A stretch of 51,195 nucleotides of DNA, from NCBI GenBank assembly GCA_016185305.1, contig JACPNV010000028.1:1-51195 (forward strand), in the 5' to 3' direction. Positions 36,735-45,630 of this stretch are shown here, in pieces. The stretch's first letter is position 1, and each line of letters opens with the position of its first letter. Made by a program: the position numbers and the translations under genes. Source of the stretch: Actinomycetota bacterium (GTDB lineage Bacteria; Actinomycetota; Acidimicrobiia; Acidimicrobiales; Acidimicrobilacustridaceae). A model generated the notes under the pieces. It had not been told where the DNA came from. It was given only the letters and a program-made list of their open reading frames with translations, and did not search any database.

Positions 36735-37400
36735 TCAGCCTTCGCTGCCGCCACCCTCGCCCTCCGAAGCAGCCTCGCCACCTTCGCCCTCGGTACCCTC
36801 TTCGCCCTCTTCGCCCTCCGCGGCCTCTTCCTCGATGGTGGCGCGGCTCTGCGAGCCCTGCACCACGACCTCATCGAGGTCGACGTCGGTGGTGACCCCT
36901 TCGGGAAGCGTGATGTCACTGACGTGGACCGCAGTGCCGACATCGAGATCGTCGATGTCGGCCTCGAGCGCGGTCGGGATGAACCCCGGCTTGGCGTTGA
37001 TCGTCAGCGTGTACATGAGCTGGTCGACCGTGCCCTTCTTGGTCTCCACCGCCTTCGCCACGCCAATCAGGTTGATCGGCACCTCGACCGTCAGCGCCTC
37101 GTCACGGTTGATGAGCTGGAAATCGACGTGGATCACGTCGCGGCGCACGGGATGGCGCTGCAGGTCTTTGATGATCGAGAGGTTGGTGTCGGGCTCGCCC
37201 TCGACCGAGAGCGAGATGAGCGCGTTCATCCCCGCCTCGGTGGTGAGCACCTTGCGAAGCTCGGGCCACGGGACCGCCACCGATGTGGGCTCGCGGCCCT
37301 GGCCGTACACGACCGCGGGCACCTTGCCCTCGGCGCGCAAGCGGCGCGATGGGCGGGTACCCAAGGTTCGGCCCGGTTGGACGGTGAGTGTGAGATCCAT
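36735..37400 (-). CDS. rplY: 50S ribosomal protein L25 (CTC/TL5 type)
   Basis: The ATG at 37400 (MDLTLTVQPGRTLGTRPSRR) gives 221 residues. The L25 5S-rRNA-binding domain (RRLRAEGKVPAVVYGQGREP) is followed by the C-terminal CTC beta domain (VEVPINLIGVAKAVETKKGT, HVSDITLPEGVTTDVDLDEV). The tail is highly acidic and Gly/Glu-rich (about 30 residues), as in many Actinobacteria. It precedes pth by 47 bp. Confidence 0.95.
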   Translation of the reverse strand: MDLTLTVQPGRTLGTRPSRRLRAEGKVPAVVYGQGREPTSVAVPWPELRKVLTTEAGMNALISLSVEGEPDTNLSIIKDLQRHPVRRDVIHVDFQLINRDEALTVEVPINLIGVAKAVETKKGTVDQLMYTLTINAKPGFIPTALEADIDDLDVGTAVHVSDITLPEGVTTDVDLDEVVVQGSQSRATIEEEAAEGEEGEEGTEGEGGEAASEGEGGGSEG

Positions 37401-37539
37401 GGTTCGTTCGCTCTCTGATCTCTGATGGCAGACCTTCACGATGCGCGCCCGCCCGAAGGCGAGCCGCGCCGAAGCAGCGGGCCATCGTAGTTCCCCCACC
37501 CGTGGGGGGAGAAACTCGCCAGTCGTGGGACAGCACTGG

Positions 37540-40167
37540 TCACGGGACCAACTGGTCGGCGACCGAAGCGAGGCCGTCGCGACCGGTCACACCGAGCTTC
37601 TCGTATGCCCGCGACAGATGGTTGTCGACCGTGCGGACCGAGAGGTAGAGACGCTCGGCGATCTCTTTGCTCGACATCCCCTTCGACGCGAGCACGGCGA
37701 CCTCGCGCTCGCGGCGGGTGAGCGGCGCTGCGGTTTCGGTCAACAGCAGCGCGGGCGTGCGGGCCCCCTCGCACCTTGCGGCAAGATGCCGAGATCTCGC
37801 AGATGCCGCCGTGGCGTCGCGTGACCGGCTCGCCCGGCGAAAGGCGCGGGCCGCGTCAGCGGCGGCCTCGGCGGCGAGCAACAAGGAACCCATGTCCTCG
37901 AAGTCGTTCGCCACCGCGAGCAGGCGATCGCCCTCCAACTCGCACAGTGCGCTGACATGATCGATCCGAGCCAGCAGCAAAGGGCCCTGCACGTCGCCGC
38001 GAAGAGCCTCCATGGGCCCGACCGCCAGCTCGGGCGCGCCCAGCCGAGCCAACGCGTGCAGTGCGCTCAGCGCGCAGGTGCGCTGGCCCATCGTGATGCC
38101 GAGCGACCCAGCTTCGACGAGAAGCTTGCGAGCGTCCTCCAAAGCGCCGAACGCGGACAGGACCCACGCACGCGCCTCCATCACACCAGCCTCGTTGAAC
38201 CGAATCGGCGTGTCGATGGTGTCGAGCCACGCCATCTGCTCCTGCGCCTCGCCGTCACGGCCGAGCATGGCGAGCGACTGCGCGACGACCCCTTGAGGCC
38301 AACGCATGCGACCGTACAAGCCTGACGAGCTCCAGAGCTCGACCGACATGCGTCCCCACCGCAAGGCGTCGCCGATCTGCCCGACCGCGACCCGGTGGAT
38401 CGCGGTCTGCAACGAGATCCACGCCATCGGGATGGTCGAGCGCCGGTCTGCCACTTCGCGCCAGGCGAGCGCCAGCATCTCGTCGGCCTCTGCCAGCCGC
38501 CCGGCTTGGGTGAACGCCTGGATGATTCCTACGAGCTGGATGCTGGCGTCATCTTGCAGTGTGAAGGATTCGGTCTCGAGCGCCGCGACGCACCGCTCGT
38601 AGGCCCGCTCGTGCACGACGATCGCATCTCCGGGCCGCCCATCCCACGTGAGGACCGTGCCCGAGACGATCGCCGCGCCGCTGATCGGCTCGAGTGCATC
38701 GTCGTCGAGGATGGCGTTGGCCAGCGCGTGCGCCTCCGTGGCCTCACCCATCAGCATGAGGAACGTGGCCCGGTGCGCGACGAGCAACGCCTTCGCCGTC
38801 GGGTCGTCGAGCTCCTCGATCGCGTCGATCTCGAGGGCGAGAGCTTCGGCGGCTGCTCCCGTCCGGAACAGCAACTCGGCCCGGATCGACGTGATGCTCA
38901 CCCGATCGTCGTCCGACTCGACGAGCTCGGCGGTGCGCGCGACCACGAGCTCGGCGTCGGCAAAGCGGCCGAGGTCGCACAGCGCCCGCGCCAGCAGCAC
39001 ACCGATCGCGACGGTCTGCTCGTTAGACCAGGCTGCCTCGCAGATCCGGCTCGCGAGCTCGATGTCGTTCACCGCCATGGCCTGCCGCGCCGCTTGCAGC
39101 AACAGCTCGGGACCGGCGGGACTGCCCGACTCGAGTCGCCACGTCGCCAGCCGGAGGAGATCGCCCGGTCGCGTCGGCGAGCTCTGCTCGAGGGCATCCG
39201 CGAGCGACCGCAACACGTTCCGCGTGCGGAGGGCACCGACGTTGGCCCGCAGGACCTCGCCGAACAGCGGGTGGTCGAGCCACGCCTCGAGCCGGCCGTC
39301 GGTCTCGCGCACAGCGATGATGCCCTTGCGCTCGATCGACTCGACCGCTTCGGGCCGGGTCAACCGTTCGAGGATGTCGATCGACACCGGTTCGCCCAGC
39401 GCGACGAACTCGGTCGCTTCGGACTCTGCCGCGTCGAGCGAACCGAGGCGTTCCTCGACGAGGTCGGCGATCCGGTCGGAGATGCGGAACGGCCCGGCCA
39501 GCCCCCACCGCCCATCGTGCTGGGCCAGCGAGCCGCTCTCGACGGCAGCCATGATCAGCTCGCGCAGCGCCAGCGGGTTGCCCCGGCTGATGCGGCGCAG
39601 CTCGTCGTGTGTACCGGGCTCGACGTCGGCCCCGAGCGACTCGGCGATGAGTTGATCGACTTCGCTCTCTGGCAATGGCCTGACGTCGAGCCGGGCCGCG
39701 TGCTCGTCCTTCCAGAGCTCGGTGATGGCGTCGCTCACGTCCTCGCCGGAACGGACGGTGGCGAGCACGAAGACCTCGCGGTTGGCCACGAGCTGCAAGA
39801 CGAGCGACGCCGACGCGTCGTCGAGAAGGTGGGCGTCGTCCACGAACAGCACGAGCCGCCTGTCGCCGGCGCGCTCGTGCAACGCGTTGCGAGCCGTCAC
39901 CAGAAGGTTGATCGTGCGGTCGCCAAGCGGCGGCAACAGGGGAGCCAATGCTCCCAACGTGATCTTCGACGATGCCCGGGTCGCCACCGCGGTGGCTGTT
40001 GCGAGGCCGTCGCTCTGTGCCACGGCCAGGCATTCGGTCGCGAGGCGGGTCTTGCCCACACCGCCCGGCCCGACGAGCACCGCCCCACCGGCATACACCC
40101 CCCGGATGAGCGCCACGAGCTGGCCCAGCTCCCCCGTACGCCCGACGAGTGGCCAGTCCATCTGCAT
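37540..40167 (-). CDS. LAL-type AAA ATPase LuxR-family transcription regulator
   Basis: The 875-residue protein carries an N-terminal ATPase with Walker A VLVGPGGVGKTRLATEC (about residues 31-47) and Walker B LVLFVDDAHLLDD (about 103-115). A long TPR-like helical middle follows. A C-terminal LuxR HTH (LTRREREVAVLASKGMSSKE through SVRTVDNHLSRAYEKLGV) ends the protein. This is the large STAND-type activator architecture (LAL/MalT-like), which binds a ligand or partner and then activates promoters. No obvious target operon adjoins; it stands alone between rplY and prs, where Mycobacterium has no such gene. Confidence 0.9.
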   Translation of the reverse strand: MQMDWPLVGRTGELGQLVALIRGVYAGGAVLVGPGGVGKTRLATECLAVAQSDGLATATAVATRASSKITLGALAPLLPPLGDRTINLLVTARNALHERAGDRRLVLFVDDAHLLDDASASLVLQLVANREVFVLATVRSGEDVSDAITELWKDEHAARLDVRPLPESEVDQLIAESLGADVEPGTHDELRRISRGNPLALRELIMAAVESGSLAQHDGRWGLAGPFRISDRIADLVEERLGSLDAAESEATEFVALGEPVSIDILERLTRPEAVESIERKGIIAVRETDGRLEAWLDHPLFGEVLRANVGALRTRNVLRSLADALEQSSPTRPGDLLRLATWRLESGSPAGPELLLQAARQAMAVNDIELASRICEAAWSNEQTVAIGVLLARALCDLGRFADAELVVARTAELVESDDDRVSITSIRAELLFRTGAAAEALALEIDAIEELDDPTAKALLVAHRATFLMLMGEATEAHALANAILDDDALEPISGAAIVSGTVLTWDGRPGDAIVVHERAYERCVAALETESFTLQDDASIQLVGIIQAFTQAGRLAEADEMLALAWREVADRRSTIPMAWISLQTAIHRVAVGQIGDALRWGRMSVELWSSSGLYGRMRWPQGVVAQSLAMLGRDGEAQEQMAWLDTIDTPIRFNEAGVMEARAWVLSAFGALEDARKLLVEAGSLGITMGQRTCALSALHALARLGAPELAVGPMEALRGDVQGPLLLARIDHVSALCELEGDRLLAVANDFEDMGSLLLAAEAAADAARAFRRASRSRDATAASARSRHLAARCEGARTPALLLTETAAPLTRREREVAVLASKGMSSKEIAERLYLSVRTVDNHLSRAYEKLGVTGRDGLASVADQLVP

Positions 40168-40234
40168 CGCGGTTCAGTGTGTCACGACCGCGACCGGTGC
40201 AGCCGCCAAAGCCACGAACGGGATCGCGAACGAG

Positions 40235-40729
40235 TCACGCGCCGGTCGAGCCGAAGAAGACCAGCGCGATCGGCAGCCCTTCCTCGTAGGCGACGAGGTA
40301 CAGCCCGTCGAGCTCAGCGCGCTCGTGCAAGTGCGCTTGGTTCTCGCGGATCACGTTGATGTCGGGGTGCACCGACCCGAAGAGCTCGGCCAGCTCGGTG
40401 CGCTCGATCGGCTCGGCCTTCTCGATGTCGAGGATCGACCCGGTGCCGGCCGCCCCCGACCAGAGCACCGCCTCCATACGATCTCGCGGCTCGGCCCCGC
40501 TGCGCAGGCGATCGAACGTGTCGCGCTTGCCGGCCTGGGCCATCTCCGCTTGCAGCTCATCCCACAGTCCCATGCCCTCGTAGGCACCGAGCAGGACGTC
40601 GAACTGGCGCTGGGGATCTTCTCGCCACGGCTGCGCGTAGGTGCCTTCCGCCAGCACCTTGGCTTGCAGCTCTTCGAGGGCGCGGTTGGCCGACGACTGG
40701 TACGGAACCTCGTAGACCCACGTTCCCAA
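40235..40729 (-). CDS. Hypothetical protein upstream of LuxR regulator
   Basis: The 164-residue protein starts MGTWVYEVPYQSSANRALEE. It is helical and acidic, with a central KRDTFDRLRSGAEPRDRMEA segment and a hydrophobic C-terminus (LDGLYLVAYEEGLPIALVFF). It has no cysteines, membrane helices or recognised domain. It lies 25 bp downstream of the prs stop on the same strand, so it is probably cotranscribed with glmU and prs. Function unknown. Confidence 0.65.
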   Translation of the reverse strand: MGTWVYEVPYQSSANRALEELQAKVLAEGTYAQPWREDPQRQFDVLLGAYEGMGLWDELQAEMAQAGKRDTFDRLRSGAEPRDRMEAVLWSGAAGTGSILDIEKAEPIERTELAELFGSVHPDINVIRENQAHLHERAELDGLYLVAYEEGLPIALVFFGSTGA

Positions 40730-40754
40730 GACCGAACTCCTCAGCCGGCTCGAT

Positions 40755-41735
40755 TCAGCTCTGGTTGGCGCCGCCGAAGATCTCGCTCACGCTCGTGTCT
40801 TCGAAGACGGCATCGATGGCGTCGGCGATGATGCCTGCCACCGAGAGCACCTCGATCTTGTCGATCTGCTTCTCGGGCGGCAGTGGCAGCGTGTTCGTGA
40901 CCACGACCTTGGAGATCACCGAGTTCTTGAGACGGTCGATGGCAGGACCGGACAGCACGGCGTGCGTGCAGGCGGCGAAGACCTCCGAAGCGCCATGCTC
41001 GATGAGCTGCTCGGCGGCGGCCACGATCGTGCCTGCGGTGTCGATCATGTCGTCGATGAGCACGCACGTGCGGCCGTCCACATCGCCGACGACGTCGCGC
41101 GCCTCGACCTCGTTCTTCGCCCCCTTCACCCGCCGCTTGTGCACGATGGCGAGATCGGCATCGAGTTGTTGCGTGTAGCGCTCGGCCACCTTCACCCGGC
41201 CGGCGTCCGGCGACACGATCACGAGCTTCTCGCCCAGCCCCGCGAGGTAGTCGCACAGCACCGGCATGGCAACGAGATGGTCGAACGGCCCGTCGAAGAA
41301 GCCCTGGATCTGCCCGGAGTGCAGATCGACGCTGATGATGCGCGACGCGCCCGCTGTCTTGAACATGTTGGCGACGAGCTTGGCGGTGATCGGCTCGCGA
41401 CCTTCGGACTTCCGGTCTTGCCGGGCATAGCCGTAGAACGGGCACACGACCGTGATGCGCTTGGCGGACGCTCGCTGCGCGGCATCGACCATGATGAGCT
41501 GCTCCATCAACGAATCGTTGATCGTCTTGTCGCCGTACGCGCTGTGGCTCTGGATGATGAAGACGTCGGTGCCACGGATCGACTCGTTGAACCGGCAATG
41601 CAGCTCGCCGTTGGCGAACTCACCGAGGTTCGGCATCCCGAGCTCGACCCCGAGGTCGCGGGCGATCTCTGCAGCCAGCGGAAGGTTGGCTCGGCCCGAA
41701 ACCAGGTGGAGCCGCTTCTTCGGGACGAGTTCCAT
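40755..41735 (-). CDS. prs: Ribose-phosphate pyrophosphokinase
   Basis: The 326-residue protein shows every PRPP synthetase landmark: FANGELHCRFNESIRGTDVF, VCPFYGYARQDRK with the ATP-binding His/Arg region, ISVDLHSGQIQGFFD, and the PRPP loop CVLIDDMIDTAGTIVAAAEQ. It makes PRPP from ribose 5-phosphate and ATP for nucleotide, His and Trp synthesis. It follows glmU at 45 bp, the conserved glmU-prs order of Actinobacteria. Confidence 0.96.
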   Translation of the reverse strand: MELVPKKRLHLVSGRANLPLAAEIARDLGVELGMPNLGEFANGELHCRFNESIRGTDVFIIQSHSAYGDKTINDSLMEQLIMVDAAQRASAKRITVVCPFYGYARQDRKSEGREPITAKLVANMFKTAGASRIISVDLHSGQIQGFFDGPFDHLVAMPVLCDYLAGLGEKLVIVSPDAGRVKVAERYTQQLDADLAIVHKRRVKGAKNEVEARDVVGDVDGRTCVLIDDMIDTAGTIVAAAEQLIEHGASEVFAACTHAVLSGPAIDRLKNSVISKVVVTNTLPLPPEKQIDKIEVLSVAGIIADAIDAVFEDTSVSEIFGGANQS

Positions 41736-41780
41736 GCGTGCCTCTCGGTTGGTGCCGTCGTCAGGAGGCCGGGTGCTGGC

Positions 41781-42893
41781 CTACCCGCCGGCGTCGTCGC
41801 TGCTGAGCGCAGTGTAGAACGGGCCCGTGCCGCCACCAGAACTCACCACCGAGCCCGGTTCGAGCACCGCGAACGGCCCGACGTACACGTCTTCACCCAC
41901 CTCGGCGTCATGGCCGATCGTCTTCTCCACGATCGAACGCTTGCCGACGACGCAATCGACGAGGCGCGTGTCGGGCCCGAGCTCGGCGCCGTCGCCGATC
42001 ACGCACCGACCTTGCAGCATGGTGCCCGGGAACAGCGTGACGTCGGTGCCGAGCTCGACGGTGGCATCGATGTAGGTGCGTTCAGGGTCGAGCATCGTGA
42101 CGCCGCGGCGCAACCACGACTCGTTGGTGCGCCGCCGCAGCTCGGCCTCGGCCTGCGCGAGCTGCACGCGATCGTTGACACCTTGGGTCTCGCGGAAGTC
42201 GTCGGCGATGAGCGAGAAGACCGGGTAGCCGGCGTCGTGCAAGACCTCGACGACGTCGGTCAGGTAGTACTCGCCCTGCGCGTTCTCGGGGCTGAGCCGC
42301 CGCAATGCAGGTGCGAGCACAGAGAGGCGGAAGCAGTAGATCGAGGTGTTGATCTCGTCGATGGCGAGCTCGTCGCCGAAGGCGTCGGCCTGCTCGACGA
42401 TGCGGGCCACCCGATCGTCCTTGTCGCGCACGACCCGCCCGTACCCCGACGGGTCGGGCACCTGCGCGGTGAGCACGGTGCAAGCGGCATCGGTCGTGCG
42501 ATGGCGGTCGATGAGCGCGGCGATGGTGGAGGAGCGCAACAGCGGTGTGTCGCCCGGCAGCACGAGGATGTCGGAGTCGGCGTCATCGAGCTCGTCATCG
42601 GGCATCGCGGTCAGACCCACGCTCACGGCATCGCCGGTGCCCCGCTGGGTCTGCTGCTCGACGAAGTCGAGGGCGAAGTCGGGGTCGTCCTCCTGCAACT
42701 TCTTGGTCACCCGCTCGGCGCCGTGGCCGACGACGACGATCGCCCGCTTGGGTGCGATGTCAGCCAGCGAGTCGAGGACGTAGAGCAACATGGCCCGGCC
42801 GCACAGCAGGTGCAGCGGCTTGGGTCGCATCGATCGCATCCGCGTGCCCTCACCAGCAGCAAGAACCATCGCCGACAGGGAGCGGTGCGCCAT
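41781..42893 (-). CDS. glmU: GlmU with truncated acetyltransferase domain
   Basis: The ATG at 42893 (MAHRSLSAMVLAAGEGTRMR) follows AAAGGAAGGG and gives 370 residues against about 450-490 for usual GlmU. The uridyltransferase domain is complete: LAAGEGTRMRSMRPKPLH, QQTQRGTGDAV, LPGDTPLL and INTSIYCF. The left-handed beta-helix starts (YIDATVELGTDVTLFPGTML) but stops after GPFAVLEPGSVVSSGGGTG. The later repeats, which carry the catalytic His and the acetyl-CoA site, are therefore absent. It probably makes UDP-GlcNAc from GlcNAc-1-P but cannot acetylate GlcN-1-P itself (inference). Confidence 0.88.
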   Translation of the reverse strand: MAHRSLSAMVLAAGEGTRMRSMRPKPLHLLCGRAMLLYVLDSLADIAPKRAIVVVGHGAERVTKKLQEDDPDFALDFVEQQTQRGTGDAVSVGLTAMPDDELDDADSDILVLPGDTPLLRSSTIAALIDRHRTTDAACTVLTAQVPDPSGYGRVVRDKDDRVARIVEQADAFGDELAIDEINTSIYCFRLSVLAPALRRLSPENAQGEYYLTDVVEVLHDAGYPVFSLIADDFRETQGVNDRVQLAQAEAELRRRTNESWLRRGVTMLDPERTYIDATVELGTDVTLFPGTMLQGRCVIGDGAELGPDTRLVDCVVGKRSIVEKTIGHDAEVGEDVYVGPFAVLEPGSVVSSGGGTGPFYTALSSDDAGG

Positions 42894-43011
42894 CCCTTCC
42901 TTTCTAACGCGCTCGGCCGGCAGGGGCGAGGTTCGCGCCCCGTACCGGCATCTGGTGGCGCATCTGCGTCGCACCGGACGAGATCCGCCACCGGTTCGTC
43001 AGTGGAGATTG

Positions 43012-43043
43012 CTTGGGGGCGCAGCCCCCAAGCACGCGACTAG
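43012..43043 (+). repeat. Solo right end of the CTAG repeat
   Basis: CTTGGGGGC, GCA and GCCCCCAAG form a perfect 9-bp hairpin, followed by CACGCGACTAG. This resembles the last 30 bp of copies A-C (GGGGGCGCAGCCCCCC...AACTAG), but the rest of the repeat is not recognisable. It sits 13 bp before tRNA-Gln. Confidence 0.55.
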
Positions 43044-43056
43044 GGTCTTCAAGCCT

Positions 43057-43128
43057 TCCGGGGTGGTGTAATCGGCAACACGCCAGGTTTTGGTCCTGGT
43101 TTTAGGGGTTCGAGTCCTCTCCCCGGAG
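43057..43128 (+). tRNA. tRNA-Gln (TTG anticodon)
   Basis: A full cloverleaf folds. The acceptor is TCCGGGG/CCCCGGA, the D arm is GTGT...ACAC, the anticodon stem is CCAGG/CCTGG with loop TTTTGGT (anticodon TTG at 43090-43092), and the T arm is AGGGG/CCTCT around TTCGAGT. The discriminator base is G and CCA is not encoded. A tRNA-Gln next to glmU is conserved in Actinobacteria. Confidence 0.95.
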
Positions 43129-43173
43129 CACGTTGGTGGCGATCGGGCTTCGATCGAGACGTCAACCGAATCT

Positions 43174-43179
43174 GATAAT
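43174..43179 (+). promoter_or_regulatory. -10 box and repeated operator-like site for the TA pair
   Basis: GATAAT ends 8 bp before the antitoxin ATG at 43188, so the transcript would start at or next to the ATG (leaderless). TCTGAT occurs twice (43171-43176 and 43179-43184) around it, a possible autoregulatory site. This short AT-richer patch stands out from the GC-rich background. Confidence 0.45.
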
Positions 43180-43187
43180 CTGATCCA

Positions 43188-43427
43188 ATGCCTGAGATTT
43201 CCGCTACGGACGCTGCTCGCAACTTCGCCGACATCCTCGACGCGATCGAGCATCGGGGCGAGCAGTACACCATTGTGAGGCGTGGCAAGGCGATCGCACA
43301 TCTGGAACCGATGAACCGTGGTCGAGGCGCAGACGTGAAGGAACTGCTTCGGCGCCACCGCCCCGACCGGGGCTGGGCCAAGGATCTCAACGAGGTTCGA
43401 GAACTGCTCGAGATCGAGGAGCGATAG
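43188..43427 (+). CDS. Phd/YefM-family antitoxin
   Basis: The 79-residue protein starts MPEISATDAARNFADILDAI, the Phd/YefM dimerisation and DNA-binding fold, with RRGKAIAHLEPM. The charged C-terminal tail (KELLRRHRPDRGWAKDLNEV) would bind and block the PIN toxin encoded 10 bp downstream. It should repress its own promoter through the N-terminal domain. Confidence 0.9.
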   Translation: MPEISATDAARNFADILDAIEHRGEQYTIVRRGKAIAHLEPMNRGRGADVKELLRRHRPDRGWAKDLNEVRELLEIEER

Positions 43428-43437
43428 AGAAGCGATA

Positions 43438-43842
43438 GTGGCCCGACTCCTGTTCGACACCACGTTCCTCATAGATGCCGAGCGGGTGAAAGGCGACCTT
43501 GATGATGTCCTCGACGACGAGGATGACGTCGCGATCGCGGCGATCACGATCGCGGAGCTCCGCGCTGGCGCCCTCCTCGCGAGCCGAAGACACAAGACCG
43601 CCCGAACGGCGTACGTCGAAGACATCACCAAGACAATCCCCGTTCTCGACTACGACGTCGACGTAGCCGAGGCCCACGCCGAACTGCTCGCGGAGGTCCG
43701 CTCCGGAGGCAAACCACGCGGCGCACACGACCTGATCATCGCGGCAACCGCCAAAGCGTCTGATCGCACCGTGATCAGTGCAGACGAAACGGCGTTTCTC
43801 GGCCTCTCCGGAGTCAACGCGCGGCCACACCGGCAGTCCTGA
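43438..43842 (+). CDS. vapC: PIN-domain toxin (VapC family)
   Basis: The GTG at 43438 gives 134 residues. PIN acidic residues are present: LLFDTTFLIDAER (first Asp), ITIAELRAGAL (Glu), RGAHDLIIAATA (Asp), and SADETAFLGL (late acidic site). It should be a Mg-dependent RNase, commonly cutting tRNA or rRNA, held in check by the preceding antitoxin. The pair lies immediately downstream of tRNA-Gln, outside the conserved core order, so it was probably acquired. Confidence 0.92.
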   Translation: MARLLFDTTFLIDAERVKGDLDDVLDDEDDVAIAAITIAELRAGALLASRRHKTARTAYVEDITKTIPVLDYDVDVAEAHAELLAEVRSGGKPRGAHDLIIAATAKASDRTVISADETAFLGLSGVNARPHRQS

Positions 43843-43939
43843 TCGCTAGCCAGCCGGGTCGGCGGGGGAACCGGGGCAGGGGAGTCATGGGCCTGGGCCA
43901 GCCGGTTGATGTTGCTGGTCGCGACGTTCGGTCCAACCG

Positions 43940-45565
43940 CTACGGCGTGTGCCGGTGGGTGCGGTGCCGGTGCGGCACCGACTGCTGATGGCTCGCGGGC
44001 TGCTCAGCCGTTCCCGCAGCGGCTACATCGCGGCCGAACGACGAGAGCGGGCCCGCGACCCGGAACGCCGCGAACACCAAACCGACGAACGCAAGCGCGA
44101 AGTCGAGGGCGAAGGCCCATCTCAAGCCGGACACGAAGGCATCGCGCACCACTTGGTTGAGCTGCACCGCCAGGCCCGGGAACTGGCTGACGAGCTGCTG
44201 GCTCGTGTCGGTCCCTGCCAGCACGCCCTGGACATCGTTCACCTGCTGGCGTGAGAGCGTCACACCGACATCGCTGGCCCCCTGGGTGATCTCGGTGTTC
44301 GAGCCCACGAGGAAGACGGCGGTCGTGATGCCGAGCCCGACGGCGCCGCCGGCGACCTGGAACATGTAGAGCAGCCCGCCGGCCAGGCTCGACTTGGACG
44401 GGTCGAGCGCGGTCAGCGCCGCGGTGGTGACCGCCGAGTAGAACAAGCCGACACCGATCCCGAGTACCACCATGCCGGCGATCAAGCTGGCGTAGCCGCT
44501 GGTCTGGTCGAGCAGGAGGACGAACAGCAGCGGGCCGCCGAAGATGCACGCGGCACCGATGGTGATGACCGCCTTCATCCCGATGCGGTTGAGCAACCAC
44601 GTCTCGATGAACGAGGCCATCGCGAACACCCCGACGAACGGAAATATCATCAGCCCGGCCCCCAGCGTTCCCGCGCCGAGGATCTTCTGGAAGAACTGCG
44701 GCAGGTAGAGAAGCGTGGCGAAGAAGGTCGCCGACATCGCCAGCGTCGACAGGCAGGCCCACAGGAACGGCCGGTTGCCGATGACGGACGGGGGGACGAG
44801 CGCCGCCTCCTTCGCCGCTCGCTCGCGGAGAACGAACAGCACCATCGTCACCGCGCTGAGAACGAAGGCTCCCGCGACCAACGGCGACGAGAAGCCGGCG
44901 GTCGGGGCCGTCGTCAGCCCACCGAGGAGCGACATCAGGCTGACCGACAGCAGGACCGTTCCTGCGTAGTCGATCGGTTCGCGCTCGGTCGGGTTCTCGA
45001 CGCTCACGGCTCGCCACACCACGACGATGGCCGCCAGCGCGATCGGCACGTTCAGGAAGAAGATGAGCCGCCAGCTGATCACGGTGAGCGCGCCCGCGAT
45101 GATCGGCCCCGCCGCATTCCCGATGCCCGCGATACCGATCACGAGCCCACCGGCGAGTCCCGCCTTGCTCTCCGGCATGATCGCGTAGATCAATCCAAGG
45201 ATCGCCGGCCACATCAGCGCGCCGCCGATGCCCATGAACAGGCGGGCTCCGATGAGGAAGTACACGTTCGGGGCGATGCCGCCGAGCAACGAGAACCCGG
45301 CGAAGACCGCCGAGCCGACGAAGAGGATCTTCGTGCGGCCGAACAGGTCGGCGAGTCGCCCGCCCGGGACGATGAGCACACCGAACACCAACGCGTAGCC
45401 GTTCACGACCCATTGCACGGTGGCGAGGTCGGTATCGAGCTCGCGCTCGATCGTGGACAGCGCGACGTTCATCGCGGTGAAGTCGTTGGCGATGGCGAAC
45501 ACGGCCAAAGCCATCGCGCCGATCGCGATCCAGGTCTGCTTGGAGATGGTCCCGTCGTCAGCCAT
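43940..45565 (-). CDS. MFS transporter, DHA2 (14-TM) drug-efflux type
   Basis: The 541-residue protein has about 14 hydrophobic segments. Motifs are typical of the DHA2 family: NVALSTIERELDTDLATVQW (motif D1-like), GGRLADLFGRTKIL (motif A) and GIAGIGNAAGPIIAGAL (motif C, typical of antiporters). The Ser/His-rich tail (SHQQSVPHRHRTHRHTP) is cytoplasmic. It probably exports drugs or other toxic small molecules using the proton gradient; substrate unknown. It starts 65 bp from the divergent bS22 gene. Confidence 0.9.
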   Translation of the reverse strand: MADDGTISKQTWIAIGAMALAVFAIANDFTAMNVALSTIERELDTDLATVQWVVNGYALVFGVLIVPGGRLADLFGRTKILFVGSAVFAGFSLLGGIAPNVYFLIGARLFMGIGGALMWPAILGLIYAIMPESKAGLAGGLVIGIAGIGNAAGPIIAGALTVISWRLIFFLNVPIALAAIVVVWRAVSVENPTEREPIDYAGTVLLSVSLMSLLGGLTTAPTAGFSSPLVAGAFVLSAVTMVLFVLRERAAKEAALVPPSVIGNRPFLWACLSTLAMSATFFATLLYLPQFFQKILGAGTLGAGLMIFPFVGVFAMASFIETWLLNRIGMKAVITIGAACIFGGPLLFVLLLDQTSGYASLIAGMVVLGIGVGLFYSAVTTAALTALDPSKSSLAGGLLYMFQVAGGAVGLGITTAVFLVGSNTEITQGASDVGVTLSRQQVNDVQGVLAGTDTSQQLVSQFPGLAVQLNQVVRDAFVSGLRWAFALDFALAFVGLVFAAFRVAGPLSSFGRDVAAAGTAEQPASHQQSVPHRHRTHRHTP

Positions 45566-45614
45566 GCGCCCCGAACGCTACTGCGCCGTTTCGCATCGAC
45601 CGCCGGTCACCCGG

Positions 45615-45620
45615 TAGATT
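45615..45620 (+). promoter_or_regulatory. -10 box of a leaderless bS22 transcript
   Basis: TAGATT lies 10 bp before the ATG at 45631, which predicts a transcript starting at or within a few bases of the ATG. There is no Shine-Dalgarno sequence before the gene. The -35 region is not clear. Confidence 0.4.
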
Positions 45621-45630
45621 GCCCGGCGCC

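Noticed and set aside
38395-40359. Plus-strand open frame of 654 codons opposite the LuxR regulator
   Set aside because: Antisense shadow of the regulator with Arg/Asp/Gly-rich composition.
40962-43043. Long plus-strand open frame of 693 codons opposite prs and glmU
   Set aside because: Antisense shadow of two well-identified genes; no motif or codon signature of its own.
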